From NCBI GenBank assembly GCA_049969715.1, contig JBMFOH010000024.1, positions 1 to 25,786 of the forward strand: 25,786 bases of DNA. Direction: 5' to 3'. Of this stretch, positions 1 through 5,913 are shown piece by piece; position 1 is the first letter of the stretch, and each line of letters starts with the position of its first letter. Below the pieces are notes generated by a model. The model had not been told where the DNA came from and made no database searches. It worked only from the letters and a program-made list of their open reading frames with translations. Origin of the DNA: JBMFOH01 sp049969715 [NCBI: bacterium]. Lineage in GTDB: Bacteria > DUMJ01. Position numbers and translations under genes: made by a program.

Positions 1-264
1 CGGTCTTTGGAAAGGGGGTGGGCAAAATGATTACAGATCAGATTCCTAGAAGATATATTACCTTTTTTACAGGTCTATGAAATGAATTCTCAATTACTTA
101 ATAGAGCATGGAAAATGTCAAGAGAGCTAAAATTTATGCATATATATGATGCAGTTTATATTGCTTTAGCAGAGGAGATGGAATGTGATTTTTGGACAGC
201 AGACTATAAACTCTATAATATTTTAAAAGAGAGATTCCATTTCTTAAAGTGCATAAAAGAGTAA
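1..264 (+). pseudogene. VapC-type PIN-domain toxin remnant, 5' truncated and frame-broken
   Basis: The C-terminal half of a PIN-domain ribonuclease is readable from about base 43 to the stop at 262-264. It includes YDAVYIALAE and WTAD, which carry two of the PIN acidic metal ligands and match the end of VapC toxins. The only usual start codon in this frame is the ATG at 82, which would give a 60-residue protein lacking the N-terminal catalytic aspartate. The same frame stays protein-like back to 31 but meets a TGA at 28-30. Bases 1-27 read RSLERGWAK, 27-41 read MITDQ in another frame, and the first frame resumes as RFLEDILPFLQVYE. Joined, these give the usual VapC middle (R-G-x-I-T-x followed by a helix). 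I infer a pair of compensating indels in a dead gene. The alternative is that TGA 28-30 ends a vapB antitoxin overlapping an ATG at 27, but the peptide from that ATG is only 17 residues and unlike VapC. The left window edge hides the rest. Confidence 0.6.
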
Positions 265-285
265 CTTTTTGGTTTGTAAATGAGC

Positions 286-361
286 TGGTGCCCCAGGAGG
301 GAATCGAACCCCCAACCAGAGGCTTAGGAGTCCCCTGCTCTGTCCATTGAGCTACTGGGGC
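286..361 (-). tRNA. tRNA-Arg (anticodon CCT)
   Basis: The minus strand folds into a full cloverleaf of 76 nt including an encoded CCA: acceptor GCCCCAG/CTGGGGC with discriminator A, D stem GCTC/GAGC, anticodon loop CTCCTAA (anticodon CCT, reads AGG), variable TGGTT, T stem GGGGG/CCCTC with loop TTCGATT. The anticodon stem GGGGA/GCCTC has one A-G mismatch at 31-39 and one G-U pair. It lies two bases downstream of tRNA-Arg(ACG) and is probably processed from the same transcript. AGG is one of the two favoured arginine codons in this window. Confidence 0.96.
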
Positions 362-363
362 AC

Positions 364-440
364 TGGCACGCCCGAAAGGACTCGAACCTTCAACACGCAG
401 ATTCGTAGTCTGCTGCTCTATCCAATTGAGCTACGGGCGC
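364..440 (-). tRNA. tRNA-Arg (anticodon ACG)
   Basis: The minus strand gives a 77-nt cloverleaf with encoded CCA: acceptor GCGCCCG/CGGGCGT (closing G-U pair) with discriminator G, D stem GCTC/GAGC, anticodon stem GCAGA/TCTGC around CTACGAA (anticodon ACG, presumably A34-to-inosine edited to read CGN), variable GTGTT, T stem GAAGG/CCTTT. It is the promoter-proximal gene of a two-tRNA unit, with its 5' end eight bases after a predicted -10 box. Confidence 0.97.
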
Positions 441-448
441 ACAGTTAT

Positions 449-478
449 ATTTTATCATACTCCTATGATATAATGCAA
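449..478 (-). promoter_or_regulatory. Promoter of the tRNA-Arg pair (extended -10)
   Basis: On the minus strand TATGATAAAAT (459 down to 449) forms an extended -10 box. TTGCAT (478 down to 473) sits 18 bases upstream as the -35. The first tRNA begins eight bases after the -10, as expected for a stable-RNA promoter. The plus strand of the same segment carries TATGATATAAT at 464-474, so the site is an inverted repeat of two -10 elements facing outwards. Confidence 0.6.
464..474 (+). promoter_or_regulatory. Candidate outward promoter, antisense to the polyprenyl synthase 3' end
   Basis: TATGATATAAT is an exact match to the extended -10 form seen at other promoters in this window. It points rightwards, away from the tRNA promoter. 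A transcript would start near 481 and run antisense into the minus-strand gene ending at 485. No convincing -35 is visible, and there is no plus-strand gene for it to serve, so its activity is an inference. Confidence 0.35.
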
Positions 479-484
479 ATCTTG

Positions 485-1492
485 TTACCTTTCTCTCTCT
501 TCTAGATAGGAAGTAAACTCTAAGAGAAGTTTTTTACTCTTTTGTTCGATGTTTAGTTTATCTATAATCTCTCTTGCCTTTGATAGATAGAAAGAGGCCT
601 TTTCCTTGCACTCTTTCTTTACTTCAGCCCTTTCAAGTTCTAATATGATAGATTCTACCTCATTTTTATCCTTCTTCTCCTTTAATATAAGAGGCGCAAG
701 ATTTGGTAACCGATTCATTCCCAATATAATTGGATAGGTCTTTTTGTTCTGCAATAGGTCACTTCCTACAGGTTTTCCAGTAATCTTAGGGTTCCCCCAT
801 AAACCTAATATATCATCGTAGATCTGAAATCCTATACCTAGATTCTTGCCAAATTCTAAAAAACTATCTAAGAACTCTTCTTTCCCTGAAGAGATAACTC
901 CCATTCCAGCACTAGCCTCAAACATTGCTGATGTCTTTCCTTCTACCATTTCTATATATTCTTCTGTAGTTACGATGTCTTTCTTTTCAAAGCTTACATC
1001 GAGGAATTGTCCTTTACAGAGTTTTAAAACTGAGCTATTGAGAAGCATCAAGAGTTTATGTTTTTTTTCTAAGGGAAGAAAGGATTCTATGATAGCTTTA
1101 TAGGCAAGAAATATCATTGCATCTCCTATGTTTATCCCCTGAGGTTCTCCCCATATACTCCATACCGTTTCTCTCCCCCTCCTAAAGATATCTCTATCCT
1201 GTATATCATCATGAACAAGAGAAAAGTTATGAATTAACTCCAAGGCAATCCCTGCAGGATAAGAATCTTCAAGATTTCCTCCTATTAGTTTACATACGAA
1301 ACTGCATAGAAATGGCCTTAATCTCTTCCCTTTATATCCTTCTTCGGCTTGAAAATCTCTGTTTAACCAACCCATATGGTAACGAATAATATTCGTCATA
1401 TTGTCGTTAGGGAGTTTTTCAAAAAAGGATAAAAGATTCCTTTCTATCTCTGTAGATATATGCTTTATTTCGTCCTCAAGCCCTTGGATCAT
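485..1492 (-). CDS. Short-chain polyprenyl diphosphate synthase (FPP/GGPP synthase-like)
   Basis: Cytosolic trans-isoprenyl diphosphate synthase, 335 residues, normal length for the family. It condenses isopentenyl diphosphate with an allylic diphosphate, feeding quinone, carotenoid or cell-wall lipid carriers. Visible motifs are GKRLRP (55-60), first aspartate-rich motif DDIQD (95-99), GDA (123-125), the EGKTSAM lysine region near 186, and second aspartate-rich region DDILG (226-230). The last Asp of the second motif is Gly, as in the DDxLGxWG subfamily, so this need not mean loss of activity. Phe90, five residues before the first motif, with no insertion in that motif, is the pattern linked to geranylgeranyl-length products; product length is an inference. 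It lies 8 bases downstream of rnfC on the same strand, so the two are probably co-transcribed. No terminator is visible after the stop. Confidence 0.9.
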   Translation of the reverse strand: MIQGLEDEIKHISTEIERNLLSFFEKLPNDNMTNIIRYHMGWLNRDFQAEEGYKGKRLRPFLCSFVCKLIGGNLEDSYPAGIALELIHNFSLVHDDIQDRDIFRRGRETVWSIWGEPQGINIGDAMIFLAYKAIIESFLPLEKKHKLLMLLNSSVLKLCKGQFLDVSFEKKDIVTTEEYIEMVEGKTSAMFEASAGMGVISSGKEEFLDSFLEFGKNLGIGFQIYDDILGLWGNPKITGKPVGSDLLQNKKTYPIILGMNRLPNLAPLILKEKKDKNEVESIILELERAEVKKECKEKASFYLSKAREIIDKLNIEQKSKKLLLEFTSYLEERER

Positions 1493-1500
1493 CTCTATGT

Positions 1501-2808
1501 TTATTTCTTCTTTCTTTTAGCAATCTCTAGTTTGGCAAACTTAAATAACTGTACTAGAGGTCTCCTTGCCGGACAGATATATGCGCAGCTCCCACATTCT
1601 ATGCAGTCCATTATATAGAGCCTGGCAGCATCATCGTATCTTTTTTCCTCTACTAGTTTCCCTAACTCTACAGGAAGAAGCCCCATAGGGCAGACATCTA
1701 CACATTTTGCACATCTTAGACAGGGGGATACCTCATCATTTACTTCTGTTAAAGCTATAATTCCTGATGTCCCTTTTATTACAGGAACGTCTAGAGTCCA
1801 TTGTGCTACTCCGGTCATTGGTCCGCCAGATATTACCTTTTTAGTTTCAGACCTAAGCCCAGCATAGTTTAATATCTCTTTAAACTGAGTTCCGATTCTT
1901 ACCCTAAAATTCCCTGGATTTTCTACTCCTTCTCCACTTACAGTTATTACTCTAGAGATAAGAGGAGTTCCTTCACATACTGCCTTTGTTATACTAAATG
2001 CAGTGCCAACATTATTTACTACAACCCCAACATTTAAAGGTAACTTACCAGATGGTACCTCTCTATTAAGTATAGCTTTTATGAGATGTTTCTCAGATCC
2101 TTGAGGGTATCTTGTAGGGAGAGATACTACCTTAATATTCTCATATATCCTTTTAGTCTTTTCAGCTAAAAGTCTTATTGCATCTGTCTTATTATCCTCT
2201 ATTCCTATAATCCCCTGTTTTGCTCCGACTGTCTTCATAATGATCTGAAGACCTATAAGGATATCTTCTGGGGATTCTAGCATCAATCTGTGATCACAGG
2301 TGAGATATGGCTCACACTCTGCCCCATTTAAAATCACTGTATCTATCATTGTTCCTTCTGGAGGAGAGAGTTTTACAGATGTAGGGAATGCTGCCCCTCC
2401 TAGTCCTACGATTCCAGCATCTCTTATTATTCTTATAATTTCTTCCCTACTGAGGTCCTGCCAATTTCTCTTTACTAAGGTCTTTTCTTCTGTAGGGTCT
2501 GATTCTTCCCCTTCTATTATGATAGATGGAACCGTCTCACCAGTTGGAATTGGATGTGGCTCAATAGAAACTACCTTACCAGAGATAGAACTATGAATAG
2601 GGCTTGAAACGAATGCTTTACTATCCCCAATCTTATCACCTATCTTTACCTTATCACCTTGTTTTACCAAGGGTTCTAGAATGGCTCCTGTATGCTGTTT
2701 AAGGGGAATAACTACTCTTTTAGGTATTGGTAAATATTTTATACCAGAAGACTCGCTAAGTTCTTTATACTCTTCTATCTTTAATCCACCACTAAATCTA
2801 AAACTCAT
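1501..2808 (-). CDS. rnfC: RnfC-like electron transport complex subunit
   Basis: 435-residue member of the RnfC/RsxC family, the peripheral NADH/FMN- and Fe-S-binding subunit of the membrane Rnf complex that couples ferredoxin-NAD electron transfer to ion pumping. The N-terminal RnfC domain shows the biotinyl-like segment PIHSSISGKVVSIE near 70-83. The central flavin/NADH domain has GIVGLGGAAFPTSVKL and LNGAECEPYLTCDH. Two ferredoxin-like clusters follow: Cys 363/366/369/373 and 402/405/408/412, each CxxCxxCxxxCP. The ATG has a strong ribosome site (AGGAGGA, four bases away). It is transcribed from the palindromic divergent promoter shared with pyrE. The usual partners rnfD, G, E, A and B do not follow; the next gene is an isoprenoid synthase. 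It could be an Rnf subunit with partners elsewhere or an RnfC-like protein serving another system. Confidence 0.88.
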   Translation of the reverse strand: MSFRFSGGLKIEEYKELSESSGIKYLPIPKRVVIPLKQHTGAILEPLVKQGDKVKIGDKIGDSKAFVSSPIHSSISGKVVSIEPHPIPTGETVPSIIIEGEESDPTEEKTLVKRNWQDLSREEIIRIIRDAGIVGLGGAAFPTSVKLSPPEGTMIDTVILNGAECEPYLTCDHRLMLESPEDILIGLQIIMKTVGAKQGIIGIEDNKTDAIRLLAEKTKRIYENIKVVSLPTRYPQGSEKHLIKAILNREVPSGKLPLNVGVVVNNVGTAFSITKAVCEGTPLISRVITVSGEGVENPGNFRVRIGTQFKEILNYAGLRSETKKVISGGPMTGVAQWTLDVPVIKGTSGIIALTEVNDEVSPCLRCAKCVDVCPMGLLPVELGKLVEEKRYDDAARLYIMDCIECGSCAYICPARRPLVQLFKFAKLEIAKRKKK

Positions 2809-2845
2809 ATATTCCTCCTATCTATTAAAGACATACCTAGGATTA

Positions 2846-2851
2846 ATTATA
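2846..2851 (-). promoter_or_regulatory. Promoter -10 of the rnfC operon (extended -10, half of a palindrome)
   Basis: Minus-strand TATAAT preceded by TG one base upstream (TATGTTATAAT, 2856 down to 2846). A start near 2839 would give a leader of about 30 nt ending in AGGAGGA before the rnfC ATG. The place where its -35 should lie is occupied by the oppositely oriented -10 of pyrE. Confidence 0.6.
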
Positions 2852-2868
2852 ACATAAGATGCTTATGC

Positions 2869-2874
2869 TATAAT
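2869..2874 (+). promoter_or_regulatory. Promoter -10 of the pyrE operon (extended -10, half of a palindrome)
   Basis: Plus-strand TATGCTATAAT at 2864-2874, a perfect TATAAT with the TG extension. A start near 2881 leaves a leader of about 30 nt carrying GGAGAGGTGAG just before the pyrE ATG at 2913. No good -35 is seen; its position overlaps the rnfC -10. Together 2846-2874 form a 13-base inverted repeat (12 of 13 matched) around a 3-base centre. Confidence 0.65.
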
Positions 2875-2912
2875 ATCCTTATGAGACTATTCTTAAACTA
2901 TGGAGAGGTGAG

Positions 2913-3476
2913 ATGGATAATATATTAGAGCTTTTGTATAAGAGAGGGGCGATACTGACAGGACACTTTCTTCTCTCCTCTGGACTGCATAGTGATACCT
3001 ATATTCAATGTGCTCAGGTATCTCAATATCCAGAGGATAATAACTTTTTGGCAAGGGAGATCGCCTCTAATTTTGAGGATAAAGAGATAGATTTAGTAGT
3101 AGGACCTGCCATTGGGGGTATTCTTATAGCTTATGAGGTAGCAAGGGTCCTTAATACTAGGAATATATTTGCAGAAAGAGAGATGGGGGCCCTTACTTTT
3201 AGAAGAGGATTCTTTATAAAAGAGAATGAGAGGGTGCTTATAGTAGAGGATGTTATTACTACTGCTGGTACAGTGAAGGAGTTAAAAGAGCTTGTGACCT
3301 CTTATGGAGGTAATGTAGTAGGAATAGGGAGCATTGTAAAGAGAGGGGATGTAGAAGATTTAGATGGGATTCCCATAAGATCGCTTCTCTATCTGCCCCT
3401 TTCAGTTTATTATCCTTCGGAGTGTCCTCTCTGTAAGGAGAACATACCTATTATAAAGCCAGGGAGTAAAAAGTAG
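2913..3476 (+). CDS. pyrE: Orotate phosphoribosyltransferase
   Basis: Joins orotate to PRPP to give orotidine 5'-monophosphate in de novo pyrimidine synthesis. The protein has 187 residues. The PRPP-binding loop VLIVEDVITTAGTV is at 108-121, the substrate region FLLSSGLHSDTY at 19-30 and GPAIGGI at 64-70. The C-terminal PSECPLCKENIPI (CPLC at 171-174) is typical of the Thermus-type PyrE subfamily. The start is the first ATG after the promoter, with GGAGAGG upstream. The divIVA start codon follows the stop with no gap, so translation is probably coupled. No other pyrimidine gene is adjacent. Confidence 0.94.
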   Translation: MDNILELLYKRGAILTGHFLLSSGLHSDTYIQCAQVSQYPEDNNFLAREIASNFEDKEIDLVVGPAIGGILIAYEVARVLNTRNIFAEREMGALTFRRGFFIKENERVLIVEDVITTAGTVKELKELVTSYGGNVVGIGSIVKRGDVEDLDGIPIRSLLYLPLSVYYPSECPLCKENIPIIKPGSKK

Positions 3477-3914
3477 ATGCCTCTTACCCCTTTAGATGTT
3501 CAAAATGCAGATTTTTCTAGAAGATTTAGGGGATATGATATAGGTGAAGTGAAAGAGTATCTAACCCAGATTGCGGATGAATGGGAGAATCTAATCCACG
3601 AGAATAAAAGACTAGAAACTAGATTAAACGATACCCTAGAACAGCTTGAGTACTACAAGAATATAGAGTCTCTTCTAAAAGAAACATTGTTGTCTACTCA
3701 GAGGGCAATGAATGAGTTAAGAAGGGCAGCAGAAGAAGAAAAGATATCTATAATAAATAAAGCCCACAATGATGCAAAAGAGATACTAAGTAGAGCTGAA
3801 GAGGAGAAAGCTAAGATAGAAATAGAGATAGAGAGGTTAAAGACATTGTCCTCTGAACTAAAGGCGAAGATTATCTCTATTATTGACTCTTATAGAAGAC
3901 TAATCGAGGAATGA
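3477..3914 (+). CDS. divIVA: DivIVA-domain cell division / polar scaffold protein
   Basis: 145 residues. The N-terminal DivIVA signature runs LTPLDVQNADFSRRFRGYDIGEV (residues 3-25; the TPLD and FRGYD cores are characteristic) and is followed by a continuous, strongly charged coiled coil to the end. DivIVA family proteins bind curved membrane at poles and septa and recruit division or segregation factors. It starts directly on the pyrE stop and overlaps the next gene by ATGA. At 145 residues it is a compact member without a C-terminal extension. Which family branch it belongs to (DivIVA, GpsB-like, SepIVA) cannot be settled here. Confidence 0.9.
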   Translation: MPLTPLDVQNADFSRRFRGYDIGEVKEYLTQIADEWENLIHENKRLETRLNDTLEQLEYYKNIESLLKETLLSTQRAMNELRRAAEEEKISIINKAHNDAKEILSRAEEEKAKIEIEIERLKTLSSELKAKIISIIDSYRRLIEE

Positions 3915-4861
3915 GGGCTTTAGGTTTATACTCTGGAGGATTGGATAGTACTTTAGCCATAAAGATTATGATGGCTCATAATATAGAGGTTATTCCTATA
4001 GGATATAGAACCCCGTTCTTTTCTCCGGATGTAGAGTATGGAGAGAGGGTCATTGGGGTACCTATAGTGATAGTGGATGTCTTTGAGGAATACATAGATG
4101 TTCTCCTTTCTCCGTCTTATGGATATGGAAGTAATATGAATCTTTGTATAGACTGTCATAGATTTATGATAAAAAAGACAAAATTATTACTTCCTCTCTA
4201 TGGGGCAAGTTTTATAATAACAGGTGAGGTATTAGGTGAAAGACCAATGTCTCAAAATAAATGGGCTTTAAAGGAGGTAGAGAAAGAAGCAGAAGGACTT
4301 GTGGTAAGACCCCTCTCAGGGAAGCTACTTCCTCCTACTATACCTGAACAGAATGGTTGGATAAATAGGGAGTGGCTCTATGATATCTCTGGAAGGAAAA
4401 GGGATAGACAGATGAAATTAGCAGAGCTTTTTGGTATCAAAGAGTACAAGAATCCGGCTGGTGGATGCCTTCTTACCGATATTAATTTTTCTAAGAGATT
4501 GAGATTCCTCTTAGGTTTGAATACAAGGCCTTCAAGAGAAGAACTTGAGCTTCTGAGGTTTGGACGTCATTTCTATGTTAATGACAGCTGGATCATAATA
4601 GGTCGTAATGAGAGGGAGAATATTATCATTAAAGATGCTTCTCTATGGGAATTTAAGTTGTTTTCTATTGATTATCCTGGTCCTACTGGTATAATAGTAA
4701 GAGGTGACTCCCTAGAGGTAGGAGCAAGGTTATTAGTTAGGTATAGTGATGCTCCTAAGGGTATGAATTCTAGAGTAAGGGTATTTAAAAAGACCGGTGA
4801 GAGTTATATATTAGAAGTAGATGGAATGCCAGAAGAAGAGATTGAGAAAATAAGGATATAG
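3911..4861 (+). CDS. PP-loop tRNA thiolation enzyme (ThiI/MnmA-like) with C-terminal NFACT-R-like domain
   Basis: 316 residues. The N-terminal ATP-pyrophosphatase has the PP-loop YSGGLDS (7-13), used by ThiI, MnmA and TtuA enzymes to adenylate a uridine before sulfur transfer. Candidate catalytic or metal-binding cysteines are CxxC at 79/82 (NLCIDCHRF) and Cys186 in NPAGGCLLTD. There is no THUMP domain as in canonical ThiI. The C-terminal part from about 215 (LRFGRHFYVNDSWIIIGRNEREN) looks like the NFACT-R_2 RNA-binding domain known to be fused to ThiI-like PP-loop domains. A role in tRNA 2- or 4-thiouridine formation is inferred; the exact nucleotide is unknown. The start overlaps the divIVA stop (ATGA). 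Often annotated only as a ThiI family or DUF814 protein. Confidence 0.8.
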   Translation: MRALGLYSGGLDSTLAIKIMMAHNIEVIPIGYRTPFFSPDVEYGERVIGVPIVIVDVFEEYIDVLLSPSYGYGSNMNLCIDCHRFMIKKTKLLLPLYGASFIITGEVLGERPMSQNKWALKEVEKEAEGLVVRPLSGKLLPPTIPEQNGWINREWLYDISGRKRDRQMKLAELFGIKEYKNPAGGCLLTDINFSKRLRFLLGLNTRPSREELELLRFGRHFYVNDSWIIIGRNERENIIIKDASLWEFKLFSIDYPGPTGIIVRGDSLEVGARLLVRYSDAPKGMNSRVRVFKKTGESYILEVDGMPEEEIEKIRI

Positions 4862-4875
4862 GTTGGTGATTTATA

Positions 4876-5913
4876 ATGAGTTATGGAAGTTTGTATTATC
4901 CTGAGCTCTTTTCTCCTATTACCATAGGGAATATGACCTTTAAAAATCGGATAGTTATGCCTCCTATGGCAACAAATTTCGGTATAGTGACAAGGCAGTC
5001 TATAGCATACTATAGAAAGAGGGCATTAGGGGGTGTAGGGTGTATTATAGTAGAAGGAACCCCTACTCATTTATTCTATGACCATAGATTCCAAGATGGA
5101 CTTAAGAGACTTGCTGAAGCCATAAAGTTAGATGATGTTAAAGCTGTCATCCAGCTTACCATAAAGAGTAATCCTCAACCACGTAAGGATGTTACAGATA
5201 TTCCTATAGATGAAGTGAAGGGTTTTATTGATGCTCTTGTATATGCTGCTAGGATTTCATTTGATACAGGTTTTGATGGAGTAGAGCCTCATGGTGCCCA
5301 CGGATTTATAATGAATAGATTCTTTTCCCCAATATCTAATCAGCGCAAAGATGAATATGGTGGAGACCTCTATAATAGGATGAGATTTGGATTAGATGTA
5401 GTTAGGAATATAAAGTCTGCTGTTGGAGAAGGCTTTTTAATCTTTTATCGACATACCCCTGTAGAATGGCAGGATAACGGATATACTCTAGAGGATAGTA
5501 TTGCCTTTGGTAAGGAGTTGAAGAAGGTAGGACTAGATGTATTTGATATATCTCCAAGTACTCCTAGTGGCTCCTACCAGTATGGAGTATTTGCCAAGGA
5601 GATAAGAGAGAAGGTAGATATACCTGTTGTAGCCGTTGGAAAGATGCACGTTCCAGAAATTGCAAGTAAGATGATTAGAGAAAATTATGCTGACCTTGTA
5701 GCTATAGGTAGGGCACTTCTTGCCGATCCATTCTTACCTAAGAAGCTTGAAGAGGGTAGACTTTCTTCTATAAACGTTTGTAAACAATGTAATATTAAGT
5801 GTCATGGATATTTAAGAAGAGGATTGCCAATATCTTGTGTAAATAATCATTCTGTAGGTAGGGAATACTTTGAGATTGGATTTTGGACTAAGGGGGACAA
5901 TGATGTTTATTGA
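4876..5913 (+). CDS. Old Yellow Enzyme-family NADH:flavin oxidoreductase, barrel-only with Fe-S motif
   Basis: 345-residue FMN-binding TIM barrel of the OYE / 2,4-dienoyl-CoA reductase family. Key segments are LFSPITIGNMTFKNRIVMPPM at the N-terminus, GFDGVEPHGAHGF (132-144, active-site His139 and His142), SPISNQRKDEYGGDLYNRMRF, and the FMN-phosphate region VVAVGKM...LVAIGRALLADP. Cys302, 305, 309 and 321 (CxxCxxxCx11C) match the [4Fe-4S] ligands of dienoyl-CoA reductase-type members. It lacks their C-terminal NAD(P)H/FAD domain. The loop that normally follows the QL strand near residue 94 (HxGR and the proline-rich segment) is strongly shortened. It reduces an unknown substrate, probably an activated alkene, using an unknown donor. 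It overlaps the following Mth938-domain gene. Confidence 0.88.
   Translation: MSYGSLYYPELFSPITIGNMTFKNRIVMPPMATNFGIVTRQSIAYYRKRALGGVGCIIVEGTPTHLFYDHRFQDGLKRLAEAIKLDDVKAVIQLTIKSNPQPRKDVTDIPIDEVKGFIDALVYAARISFDTGFDGVEPHGAHGFIMNRFFSPISNQRKDEYGGDLYNRMRFGLDVVRNIKSAVGEGFLIFYRHTPVEWQDNGYTLEDSIAFGKELKKVGLDVFDISPSTPSGSYQYGVFAKEIREKVDIPVVAVGKMHVPEIASKMIRENYADLVAIGRALLADPFLPKKLEEGRLSSINVCKQCNIKCHGYLRRGLPISCVNNHSVGREYFEIGFWTKGDNDVY
5891..5896 (+). promoter_or_regulatory. Ribosome binding site deciding the Mth938-domain start
   Basis: AGGGGG lies inside the end of the flavoprotein gene and six bases before the ATG at 5903 (three before the ATG at 5900). This favours a start at 5900 or 5903 over the upstream in-frame ATG at 5870. 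Confidence 0.55.

Noticed and set aside
27-80. 17-residue frame starting with ATGA overlap, as if vapB/vapC
   Set aside because: The peptide does not resemble a VapC N-terminus. The downstream PIN homology lies in another frame, so a frame-broken vapC explains the region better.
226-230. Residues 226-230 of the prenyl synthase (gene at 485-1492): second aspartate motif DDILG read as inactivating
   Set aside because: The DDxLG form occurs in a recognised subfamily of prenyl synthases, so it is not evidence of a dead enzyme. The coordinates given here are residues, not bases.
441-484. Rho-independent terminator after the polyprenyl synthase gene (inverted repeat TATCATA/TATGATA)
   Set aside because: The stem is A/T-only and weak and is not followed by a T-run in the minus direction. 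The repeat is better explained by the outward -10 elements.
846-1103. Open frame on the plus strand inside the polyprenyl synthase gene
   Set aside because: It is antisense to a clear minus-strand enzyme gene, with no ribosome site and no protein-like composition. The same reasoning removes the other antisense frames, for example 2300-2596, 8612-8881, 15668-15982, 17867-18196 and 25097-25321.
5870-5899. Longer start for the Mth938-domain gene
   Set aside because: The extra residues lie wholly inside the flavoprotein gene and do not fit the family's beginning; a purine-rich ribosome site precedes 5900/5903.
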